From the NCBI GenBank assembly GCA_905221605.1, contig CAJNDS010002801.1:715118-779117 (forward strand): a stretch of 64,000 nucleotides of DNA. Direction: 5' to 3'. The stretch is from Symbiodinium natans (taxonomy: Eukaryota > Sar > Dinophyceae > Suessiales > Symbiodiniaceae). Made by a program: the position numbers and the translations under genes. Within the stretch, counting starts at the first letter, position 1, and each line of letters opens with the position of its first letter. Under the pieces are notes generated by a model. It did no database searches. It was not told the DNA's origin and was given only the letters and a program-made list of their open reading frames with translations. Shown here piece by piece: positions 1 to 8,615 of this stretch.

Positions 1-204
1 GAAGGGTTTGAGGCCGTGGGGTTGACGGGTTGAAAAAGGAGGGGGTTGAAACCCTAAACCCTAAACCCTAAACCCTAAACCCTAAACCCTAAACCCTAAA
101 CCCTAAACCCTAAACCCTAAACCCTTGAAGGCTTTCGGCTTGTGAGCCTGAGGGCGGGAGGATGTTTAGGGCCCCCGGGTTTAGGGTTTCGGGGCTTAGG
201 GTTC

Positions 205-305
205 AAGGTTGGGATGTTCCCCCCTAACAGTCCTCAACAAGGATTAGAGTGCTCCCTATTACCTCCCCATTAAGGAGTGCTAGTATAAGGGCAACATCCC
301 AAGGT
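205..305. repeat. MITE-like palindrome, copy 1
   Basis: About 100 bp with roughly 20-bp imperfect terminal inverted repeats (TTGGGATGTT... and ...AACATCCCAA). Its interior resembles 51005-51110. Confidence 0.6.
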
Positions 306-426
306 TAAGGGTTGCGGGAACCCCCCCCCCCCCCAATATTTCCCGAAACCTTAAAACCTAAACCCTAGACCCTAAACCCCAAACCCTAAACCCTAAGGCT
401 AAGGGTTGAGTGTCGGCTTTGAGCTA

Positions 427-516
427 GCGGCTTGGCTGCATGTCGGCGTCCTTGTCCGGGTCCGCTGCCGCCTGCTTTAGGAGGACCCAAAGCTCCCGCA
501 ACTTTCGGCATTTTGG
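427..516 (-). CDS. putative exon, unknown protein
   Basis: The minus strand reads KLRELWVLLKQAAADPDK and then DADMQPSR before an in-frame TAG; a GC dinucleotide there could be a non-canonical donor. The peptide is helical and lacks the repeat-derived Asn/Pro/Lys bias of the surrounding tracts. No family was recognised. Confidence 0.35.
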
Positions 517-1037
517 GAATGAAAACACCCTACATGTCAGGGTTCTAGGGCTTAGGGTTTAGGGCTTAGGGCTTAGGGTTTTTGGTTGCTAGGGTGAACT
601 TATTTTTTTTTGTTTGTTTGGGGGGGGGGTTTGCCTAAGGTCCCCCGAACGTAGAACCCAACAGAAACGAAGAGCTGCAAAAAGGTGTGCAGCGTCCGCC
701 TCTTTTCGCGGCCTCTTTCGGAACTCACCTCTCCGAACGGCCTGCGTGGGCCAAAGGCGGCTGGATCTTGGTTTAGGGTTTCGGGCTTAGGGCCCCTAAA
801 CCCTAAAGCCCAAACCCCAAACCCCCTAAACCATGTTTGAGTTTTTTGGAGATTTTCGTTTTGGGTAGAACGGCATGTCTTAATTTCGAGTTTTCTGATC
901 TAGTCTAGGGATCCGGACACAACCAAACCACCATAATGCACATGAAGGTTTAGGGTTTAGAGTTTAAGGTTTAGGGCTCAGGGTTCAGGGTTTAGGGCTT
1001 AGGGTTTAGGGTTTGGGCCAAGCAATGACAAACCCAA

Positions 1038-1146
1038 CCACCTCCCTTCCCACCTCCCGGATTTCGCTCTGCTTCCGCTTCCACTCTTGGTACTGCTGCT
1101 GCCATCGGTCCTGGGAAATCCGGGCTCGACGGCTCGAGAAGGGGTC
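1038..1146 (-). CDS. putative exon, charged helical peptide
   Basis: The minus-strand frame gives RISQDRWQQQYQEWKRKQ followed by SEIREVGREV, a Gln/Arg/Lys/Glu-rich helix typical of coiled coil. The antisense ORF over the same bases is Cys/Ser-rich and less protein-like. The next candidate exons of the same strand lie beyond element 1, at 11.5 kb. Confidence 0.45.
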
Positions 1147-1526
1147 AGCCCTATGTCATACCCCCAACCCTAAACCCCAAACTCTAAACTCTAAACCCCG
1201 AAAAAAAATCTAAATCCCAAGCCCGAAGCCCTCGCTATACATAGCCCTTACACCCAAAACCCTAAGTCCCAGAAGCCCTCTAGAGCCGCCTTGGCTTGAG
1301 GACCCTGGTCCCGTGGCATTGTGCGGAAGCTCAGGGCTTAAGTGGGGTCTAGGGTTTAGGGTTTAGGGTTTAGAGTTTAGGGTTTAGAGTTTAGGGTTTA
1401 GGGTTTAGGGCTTAATTAGGGTTTAGGGTTTAGGGTTTAGGGTTTAGGATTTAGGGTTTAGGGTTTAGAGTTCAGGCTTTAGGGTTTAGGGTTTAGGGTT
1501 TAGGGTTGAGGGTTTAGGGTTTAGGC

Positions 1527-1755
1527 TGCGGAGCTGCAATTGGTATTGTAGAAAGGAGTTGGTATTGGAAGTTGAAGGGTCAATGAACCCGGTAATCTTT
1601 GGCTCAAGCCATGACCAAAGCGGTCAAAGGTTTCGTAAAAAGTGTGCCCTTGGTTTGGGGTCTTGTTGTTCGGTTGTTGGTTGTTCCAGGGGAATCAAGG
1701 GCTTCTGTTGGGGTTGACTGTTCTGTTCCCTGTCCTCCTTCGGTTGCCCCCCGTA
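1527..1755 (+). repeat. 5' LTR of element 1
   Basis: This 229-bp direct repeat matches 11226-11454 with one mismatch. It begins TGCGGAGC and ends CCCCGTA. At 1598-1608 it contains TTTGGCTCAAG, identical to the last 11 nt of the dinoflagellate spliced leader. It is followed without a gap by the primer-binding site. I saw no TATA box. Confidence 0.95.
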
Positions 1756-1770
1756 GGTTATGAGCCCAAG
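1756..1770 (+). promoter_or_regulatory. primer-binding site (initiator tRNA-Met anticodon arm)
   Basis: GGTTATGAGCCCAAG abuts the 5' LTR. Its complement reads as an anticodon stem-loop: TTGGG stem, CTCATAA loop with anticodon CAT, then CC. GG-G/C-CC pairs in the stem are characteristic of initiator tRNA-Met. The same 14 bases follow the 5' LTR in elements 2 and 3. Confidence 0.85.
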
Positions 1771-1817
1771 TTAGGCTTCCTGCGGAATTGGTAAAGATTT
1801 TTCGTTTGTTTAACGCC

Positions 1818-4800
1818 ATGGACATGATGCGGCGTCGCTCTGAGCCTGGACTGTCGCCAACGGCCAATGAAGCCGAAGGAAATCGTGGTGATGGGGGTGA
1901 AGATCGACAACAAATGGTACAAGCGCTGACAGATGGTAGGGAGGTTGCAATGATACAGCCAACGCCTCAGGTGGAAAACGAAGTGGTTCCGGTTCAAGCA
2001 GCAAATCCTTTCTGGAGCGAGCGGGCTCAAGAAGAAATGAGACTTAGGCAATCAAGGCCGGCAAGTCTTCCCGCGAGCGGAGGGGATAGGAGTGGTGAAG
2101 GTACGAGGAGACCGCCTTCGCTGCAAGACCTTTTGGGTCAGGAACCTGCACCTGTTGAGAGACCATCGTCAGGCTTAATGGGACAAATGGAACGAGGTAC
2201 TATTGGTGGAGTGCAAGCCGACGAAGAACTCATTCCTGATGTTAGTGGTGAAGAGCAATCTGAAGATATGGCGGTGGTGAAGCGTGCGCTGAAAGAGTTG
2301 CTTGTGCAGACAAAGGAGCTGGGGAACAGGTTGCATCGGGTGGAGGAAAAAAGCTATACCTCTGCTGCATCTGGGTCAGCTTCAAGGGCACGGAGCTCTG
2401 GAGTGGTGGACGCAAACACGGCATATCCTCTAGGAATGACTCCAGAGAAGCAGTACCTGCCAGGACAAGTTTTCTACACGGATGGTATGGGTGGTTTTTG
2501 GACTGTGTTGCCTGATGGGACATGGCTGCCTATTGAGGGCTACGACCTGCCAAAGGGTTGTGATCTTCAATCCTTGCCTGGGTCCAGGAAGGGGGATGTT
2601 CAAGTGGAGGATGAAAAAGAAGTGCCAATGATGCATGTAGCTGAAGGGAAGAAACCCTCCAGATTGCCTCCATTGAATTACCCCACGGGAGGTCCTGCAA
2701 GTGGTGGATATGCAAGTGGACCACCTGGTTTAACACATGTTCCGATTACTTCCGTGCCATCAGGTGTTGATGGTTCTGTCGCACCTGCGGGGAACCAGCC
2801 CGGTTTTGTTTCAGCTCGGGAAACTGCAACGCAAGAGAACTCAGCAGGATCGGGTGGATATACAATGGTGGATGATGTTCCGTATCGGTGGAAAATGGTC
2901 GCTGGGAAGTTGGAATTAGAAAAGGTTCCGCTCACAGCTGTTACGCCTGGTATAGGACATGGACTACCTCAAGGGCCTGGTGGAAGGGTCAGCTTACCTC
3001 CTGGAGCAGTGGTGCCACGCGGTATGCCAATCACTGGTGATAGTTCTGGAACCGAACGTCCGGAGGCTCTCGGGAAGCATGTGATGAGCCTTCCAACTTT
3101 GGCAGACTACACACCAAGCAATCCGACGGCACTGGGTGATTGGATCGCAATGATCGAACCAATGTTGTCTTCGCTGACAGATACAGGAAGAGTGTGGTGG
3201 CAATGCGTCTACTCAAAGGCATATCAAGCGTATGCCAAATGGTTGAGTGTTTCTCCACTGGAAAGGTTGGGCATCAAGGCTGAGCTAGAAGGGCTCAAGG
3301 TGGTTCAAACTGTGCATGTTTTGTTGGAGCAGAGAGCGGTGTCTTTGCTGCTACAGGCGATTCCGGAGAGATTGAAGACCGAGATCGTTTCCACTCGAAT
3401 GTTGGGGTCGGTGATGATATTTTACAAATTGCTGACGGTCTACCAACCAGGTGGAGCAAATGAGCGTAGCACAATGTTGAACTTCTTGGCGCAACCATCT
3501 TCAGCAACCTCGATCTCAGAGGCTATTAAGGGAGTTCGACAATGGGCGCAATGGCGTTCCCGATTAAGGGAGCTGCGAGCATCCGAGCCGGACGCTACCT
3601 TGCTTATCAAAGGATTGGATGCTTTATCATCCGCGTTGCTGGCAAAACACCCTACGGTGCATTTCAGAGTGGCATCCTTTCGGGAGAAATTGGGGGTGGA
3701 CTACTCGCCGACCTCTGAAACTGCGACACAACTAGCTGAAATGTTGCAGGCAGAGTTTGAACTGCTATTGCATAGTGCTGGTGAACAAGAGGTGAAGCAG
3801 GACTCGGACGCCAAGAAAAGGGCCAGGTTAAACAAGGCCCAAAAAGGAACTGGTGACGAGACAGAGGAGGGTGACAAAGGCAAAGGGAAAGGAAAAAGGT
3901 ACAGCGGAGATGGTGAACGTCCTTTCTGTTGGATATATGGGAAGACCGATGCAGATTGCAAGTTCGGATCCCGCTGCAAATTTCGCCATGACAAAGACTC
4001 CCTTGAGCGAGGAAGATGTTTTGAGTGTGGGGCCGTTGGCCATCTGCAGCCGCAATGTCCATATAAGGATGGTGCAAGTTCCAATGTGGACTCAAACCCT
4101 GAGAGAAGCAGATCTAAAGGGAATTCTCCCAAAGGGGGAAAGGGCGGCAAAGGTGCGAAATGGGGAAATGCCAAAAAGGCAGAGGTAGCTGAAGGAGGAG
4201 ATGAGACGGCTAATGCGGGATTGGATAAAGGTTCTGCAAGTCCCTCATCACCATCAACACCCAATCAAGTCCTTGCTGAAGCGTTGGAAGTGCTGAAATC
4301 TATGAAGCTGTCATCAGCGCAGTCAGCATCGAGCGGGGATCCCAGTGTTCGAATGTTATGCGGATCTGGATTGTTTCAGCAGGAAGGGAGAGTGGCGTTG
4401 GTGGATACAGCTGCTACGCATCTTGCGCGGACGCTTTTTCCATGGGAATGTTTACCCGACACTACTGTTATGGTGCAAAGCGCGCTTGGTGGTGTGGCAA
4501 TGAGGATTACAGAGAAAGGGACGTTGATTAGGGAAGACAATGGGCCCCTGATTATCCCTCTCTGGTTGATTTTGGAGTTTGGGGCGAACCTCACTGTGAT
4601 CAATGGGATGTGTCACGTGGGTGCAAAATCTTCGCTGGACCAGCTCTTGTGGTTTGAACATGGCTGTTTGGTTATGGATTACAAAACAGCTGAAAAAATG
4701 GTTTTGCATGCTGAAAGGCAGCGTGTGTCTTGGTCCCATTCTCAATGGAGGAATGGAAGGGCGGACTGTGGAGTCGGTTCGTCGGATGCCACGTTGTTGC

Positions 4801-7800
4801 CGAAGCAGGGAGAAGGCCGAGGAGTATGCGTTCTACATGTGGCCAGGGTTTCTGACACCAATGAGTGTTCGGGAATGGGCATGTTGGACTCGGGAGCATC
4901 ACATCCTCTCAGATCACTTCGTCCTGGAGAACAGCTTCCGCAGCAAAAGGTGTTGGTGTCTTTAGCTGTTGGATCTCGGGAGATGTGTATTACCCCAGGT
5001 GGGACCCTGGTAACTCCTGAAATGGTAGATCCACTAGTGCCAATTGGCAAAGCGAGCGCCTTGGTTGGTCTCAGAGTTCAGTGGCGTGGTGGCAAGTGCA
5101 CAGCCTCACATCCTGTTCTGGGGGAACTTCGCGTTCGTGATCTGAATGGGTGCCCTTGTTTGGAAAAGGAGGTGGCGCTTCAGATCATTGATGAAATGGA
5201 TTGGTGCTCACCAAAGCAAGCTTTGAAGGTGGCACGTATGGTTCAAGGGTGTCCGAATACGGACAACGAGGTGGCTGTAAAAACGTCGTTGCAAAGCGCA
5301 GCGCAGACAGCGTCAGCGAATGAGGAGGAGTTCGTCCAGGCATGCTGGAGATTTCTTCGGTGGTATTATGGGGATATACCAGAAAATATGCTGATGGAGC
5401 TGTTGCCACGTGGAGATATTGCGGCGTTGCCTTTCAACCGTCATAAAAGGAGACGGCTGGCACGAGCAAAAAGGGTGGTGGTACACCTATTTTCGGGGAA
5501 ACAAAAATGGCATTTTCCCAGTCGGGATGTGGAGGTACTGGAGCTGGATTTGACAAAAGGCGGTGACCTACATAATTCGAGCGTCTGGAAGTATCTTCTG
5601 CATCTGGCGGCTGAAGGAAAGGTGGTTGCTGTGGTGGGAGGACCTCCATGCAGGACAGTGTCAAGGTTGAGAGGTGAAGACGGTGGTCCACCTGTATTAC
5701 GCCGACGCTGTGGGCCTGAACGGTTGGGGTTAAAAAGTCTTCCTTGGCCACATCAAGAATTAGCTCAAAAGGATGGTGTTTTACTTCTGAAGATGCTTTT
5801 CCTATATGACGTGGCGGTGCATTCAAGGTGTGGAACTGCTGAAGTCATCAATGGAAGTTCTGTCTTCTTTGGCATGGAAAGCCCTGGGGACCCTGAACTC
5901 ATAGGGAAAGATTTCTCTCAGAACGGCAAAACGGTCTTGAGTGCTGAGGATCTGGTGGATGGTTCTCAGGAAGGGCTCTCAAGTCCTACCTTCTGGAGTT
6001 GGCCAGAGGTGAAAAGCTTTTGTGAGCGTTATGGAATGTACGCTGCACATTTTGATCAAGGAGCATTGGGACATGCTCTGGTGAAACCTACGACTTTCCT
6101 GGTGTCTGATATGGAACTATGGGAATCGTTGGAACAGGTTCGCGTGGTTGTTCCGTGGTCAGCAACATTCGCTTCTACCCTGGAAGAGCGTATTGGACAA
6201 TCCTCTATATGGGCGCGATGGGCGTTTGGATTGGTTAAAAGAATACGTCACAGGTTGGCACAATGGTTGCATGAGAGCGATGCTGAACGGGAAGCTACGG
6301 TGTTAAAAAAAGAAGAACGAGAAGGGACGCTACGGAGGTTGACGACCGAGGAGCGAGTTTTCCGTGACCATTGCCTAAGGGGGCATATTCCCTTCAGACG
6401 TGATTGTCAAATCTGTGTGTCTGCTGCTGGAAAAGAGCGTCGCCATTTGAGGCGCAAGCATGGGGATGCTTACACTTTATCATTGGACTTAGCGGGTCCA
6501 TACAAGTGTTCAAAGGATGCTCACCAGCAGAAGCCACGACACGCTGTTATTGGTGTGTATCAATTTCCAATGTTGGATCCCAATGTGGGTCGCCCTCCAG
6601 AAAAGGAGGAAGATGCGGATGAGGTGGAAGATCAGGTGGTAGATGATGGTGCTGGTGTTGGAGAATGGTTAGGCGATGCAGTCGCTAACTTCGAGGAGGA
6701 AGACTCTGCACCGGTGGAACCTGCGCCAGTTCTGGAGGCAGAGGTGTTGAAAATTCAAGCTTCTGAAAAATCCTGGAAGGAACTGAAGGACCACTTGACC
6801 CAACCGGTCCGTATGATCAACTTCGTTATGGTGGAGCCGATTGTGGACAAACAGCAAACAACTGTTTTATCGGCAGTTCAAAGAATGATGGTGCGCTTGC
6901 AGAGACATGGGTATCCGGTGTTGAGAATCCACTCAGATCGAGCGGGGGAGTTTGTCAATGCACGCTTCCGGTCCTTTTGCGAAACTCGTCTGATATATAG
7001 GACCACTGGTGATCCTGGTGTCCCGCAAACAAATGGGCGCGCTGAAGCATGTGTGGGTTTATTCAAACGCGGTGTCAGGTCGCTCTTAAAGGAGGCGCGA
7101 CTCGGGCCGGCGTACTGGGCACTGGCTGCTCGCCATTGGTCAATGTTACGGTGGCAGAAAGCGGAAAGGGAGTTGGGGTTGAATCCTAAAGCATTGCTTC
7201 CCTTTGGTGCTCAGATTCAAGTCAAACGTCGTCCGTGGGAGTTGCTGGGTCCGGATGGAACAAAGAAAGGTCGGCAATGGGTCGATCGTACGCAGCCTGC
7301 ACTTCTTTTGGGTCCATGCGATGACCTACCTGGTGGTTATTGGGTGGAAGCTCAAGGGACTGCAAAAGATCCGGATGAACTGGTGTTATTTCCCTGCACT
7401 ACGATTTTTTCCAATATAAAGGAACCGCCTGAATTGGAGCTGGAAGGGGTGGTAGAAGAACAGGAGCCTTCTCCTCCAGAGCATCGTCTCAAGGGGAAAA
7501 AACCGGCGCTTCGGTTCGCTGATGAAGAAGGTTCTCCTTTACCTCCGCCTCGCGATCCTCCAGTTCGTCATCGGTTAAATGAAAAAAGCCTGGCCTCTTC
7601 ACTGCGTGGTCGTGTGGGCTCCTTGCGCTTGCTTCGCAAGCGGGGGGAGAGTCCGCCCTTAGAAATTCTCGAGGATGACATGCAGGGTCTGGGGGAGCTG
7701 GAAGAAAATGCAGATGTCGAGGACAATGTTCCTGGTGATGAGTATTGGCCGACTTGCTGTTCTCCTCATGAAAATGCTTATTTGGTCTGCAAAAGTGAGA

Positions 7801-8615
7801 CTGCTGAGGATGGAACACAGTTGGAAAAAGAAGAGCAAAAAGCCAAGTCAATGTATGAAAGGTCTATGTATGATTACGTGGACTGTGAGGAGCTTTTGGA
7901 AGGGATTGTATACCCAAAGAGGGTGAATCGAAGAGGTGGTATCAACAATTGGTGTACAAGTACGCGAGCTCTGGTGTTGGGCCACTATACTCATGGCGGA
8001 GTGTGTGGTATCACAAAAGAGACTCATCGAAGACCATGGCTATGTCGTTATTTGGCATCATTCGTGAGGCACCACAATCCTGAAGCCAAATTTTCTGCTC
8101 TTCAGATCTCGTGCAATGCTCCGGTGTCATTGCATAGGGATAGTCACAATGAAAAACATTGCTGCAATTATGTGTGTGGCTTTGGTGACTATAAAGATGG
8201 TCAGCTGTGGGTTGAGGATGAAAAGGTTTTAGAGGAAGGAGCTGAAGTGGTGGAGCAATCTTATGGGAAGAAAGTCCTACCTGGAAAATTGGTGGATATC
8301 CACTGGAACTTCATGTCGTTCTTTCCGAGAAAGCTGCATGGCCCTATGCCTTGGAAAGGAAACAGGGTATCCTTGACAGGGTACACACCTGTTTTTATGG
8401 AGCGTTTGGGCTACAAGGATAGGTGCTATCTTCTCCAATGCAAGTTTCCTCTTCCGGAACCACAGGCTGAAGAAGGTGAAAAAAAGGAAGTGGTTAAAAA
8501 TGACGTTGAAAGAGACCTCGCTGGACGAAATTGCAGAAGAAGTCGACTACGCTGTGTTCGAAGCGCATCAATGGGCTCTAGAAGAGCATTTGAGTATTCG
8601 ACGCCTAATTGCTGA
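1818..8615 (+). CDS. Gag-Pol polyprotein, Gag to dioxygenase-like domain (element 1)
   Basis: This is the first part of the element 1 polyprotein, 2,265 aa from the ATG at 1818 (GCCATGG context); the open frame extends a further 10 codons upstream without an ATG. Visible order: Gag with an NPFWS motif near residue 64; CCCH finger C-x9-C-x5-C-x3-H at about 704 and CCHC knuckle at about 734 (RNA binding); two tandem protease-like domains, the first with degenerate VDTAAT at about 863, the second with LDSGAS (D1024); methyltransferase-like domain about 1220-1435 (HLFSG, GGPPC with C1278, E1354, DQGALGH); integrase with HHCC zinc site about 1518-1533 and catalytic D1557, D1707, E1743 (D-35-E); dioxygenase-like domain about 2056-2190 (H2106, D2108, H2174, R2183). 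Integrase and protease are standard copia functions. The methyltransferase and dioxygenase assignments rest on motifs and are inferred. The frame ends before RT, which continues in the next frame. Confidence 0.9.
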   Translation: MDMMRRRSEPGLSPTANEAEGNRGDGGEDRQQMVQALTDGREVAMIQPTPQVENEVVPVQAANPFWSERAQEEMRLRQSRPASLPASGGDRSGEGTRRPPSLQDLLGQEPAPVERPSSGLMGQMERGTIGGVQADEELIPDVSGEEQSEDMAVVKRALKELLVQTKELGNRLHRVEEKSYTSAASGSASRARSSGVVDANTAYPLGMTPEKQYLPGQVFYTDGMGGFWTVLPDGTWLPIEGYDLPKGCDLQSLPGSRKGDVQVEDEKEVPMMHVAEGKKPSRLPPLNYPTGGPASGGYASGPPGLTHVPITSVPSGVDGSVAPAGNQPGFVSARETATQENSAGSGGYTMVDDVPYRWKMVAGKLELEKVPLTAVTPGIGHGLPQGPGGRVSLPPGAVVPRGMPITGDSSGTERPEALGKHVMSLPTLADYTPSNPTALGDWIAMIEPMLSSLTDTGRVWWQCVYSKAYQAYAKWLSVSPLERLGIKAELEGLKVVQTVHVLLEQRAVSLLLQAIPERLKTEIVSTRMLGSVMIFYKLLTVYQPGGANERSTMLNFLAQPSSATSISEAIKGVRQWAQWRSRLRELRASEPDATLLIKGLDALSSALLAKHPTVHFRVASFREKLGVDYSPTSETATQLAEMLQAEFELLLHSAGEQEVKQDSDAKKRARLNKAQKGTGDETEEGDKGKGKGKRYSGDGERPFCWIYGKTDADCKFGSRCKFRHDKDSLERGRCFECGAVGHLQPQCPYKDGASSNVDSNPERSRSKGNSPKGGKGGKGAKWGNAKKAEVAEGGDETANAGLDKGSASPSSPSTPNQVLAEALEVLKSMKLSSAQSASSGDPSVRMLCGSGLFQQEGRVALVDTAATHLARTLFPWECLPDTTVMVQSALGGVAMRITEKGTLIREDNGPLIIPLWLILEFGANLTVINGMCHVGAKSSLDQLLWFEHGCLVMDYKTAEKMVLHAERQRVSWSHSQWRNGRADCGVGSSDATLLPKQGEGRGVCVLHVARVSDTNECSGMGMLDSGASHPLRSLRPGEQLPQQKVLVSLAVGSREMCITPGGTLVTPEMVDPLVPIGKASALVGLRVQWRGGKCTASHPVLGELRVRDLNGCPCLEKEVALQIIDEMDWCSPKQALKVARMVQGCPNTDNEVAVKTSLQSAAQTASANEEEFVQACWRFLRWYYGDIPENMLMELLPRGDIAALPFNRHKRRRLARAKRVVVHLFSGKQKWHFPSRDVEVLELDLTKGGDLHNSSVWKYLLHLAAEGKVVAVVGGPPCRTVSRLRGEDGGPPVLRRRCGPERLGLKSLPWPHQELAQKDGVLLLKMLFLYDVAVHSRCGTAEVINGSSVFFGMESPGDPELIGKDFSQNGKTVLSAEDLVDGSQEGLSSPTFWSWPEVKSFCERYGMYAAHFDQGALGHALVKPTTFLVSDMELWESLEQVRVVVPWSATFASTLEERIGQSSIWARWAFGLVKRIRHRLAQWLHESDAEREATVLKKEEREGTLRRLTTEERVFRDHCLRGHIPFRRDCQICVSAAGKERRHLRRKHGDAYTLSLDLAGPYKCSKDAHQQKPRHAVIGVYQFPMLDPNVGRPPEKEEDADEVEDQVVDDGAGVGEWLGDAVANFEEEDSAPVEPAPVLEAEVLKIQASEKSWKELKDHLTQPVRMINFVMVEPIVDKQQTTVLSAVQRMMVRLQRHGYPVLRIHSDRAGEFVNARFRSFCETRLIYRTTGDPGVPQTNGRAEACVGLFKRGVRSLLKEARLGPAYWALAARHWSMLRWQKAERELGLNPKALLPFGAQIQVKRRPWELLGPDGTKKGRQWVDRTQPALLLGPCDDLPGGYWVEAQGTAKDPDELVLFPCTTIFSNIKEPPELELEGVVEEQEPSPPEHRLKGKKPALRFADEEGSPLPPPRDPPVRHRLNEKSLASSLRGRVGSLRLLRKRGESPPLEILEDDMQGLGELEENADVEDNVPGDEYWPTCCSPHENAYLVCKSETAEDGTQLEKEEQKAKSMYERSMYDYVDCEELLEGIVYPKRVNRRGGINNWCTSTRALVLGHYTHGGVCGITKETHRRPWLCRYLASFVRHHNPEAKFSALQISCNAPVSLHRDSHNEKHCCNYVCGFGDYKDGQLWVEDEKVLEEGAEVVEQSYGKKVLPGKLVDIHWNFMSFFPRKLHGPMPWKGNRVSLTGYTPVFMERLGYKDRCYLLQCKFPLPEPQAEEGEKKEVVKNDVERDLAGRNCRRSRLRCVRSASMGSRRAFEYSTPNC

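Larger units (their letters stand above)
1..1521. other. telomere-like repeat region with short unique islands
   Basis: CCCTAAA repeats (about 50-124) are followed by decayed TTTAGGG/CCCTAAA tracts in both orientations and a dense TTTAGGG array at about 1346-1521 that ends at the target duplication of element 1. Unique islands lie at about 427-516, 660-770 and 1038-1146. A MITE-like palindrome lies at about 205-305. The 660-770 island is open in several frames and I could not assign it. Confidence 0.8.

Noticed and set aside
50-124. Chromosome end
   Set aside because: Telomeric repeats occur throughout the window in both orientations and are mostly decayed, so they are interstitial.
1756-1770. 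tRNA-Met gene fragment
   Set aside because: Only an anticodon-arm complement next to an LTR; no other tRNA arms nearby.
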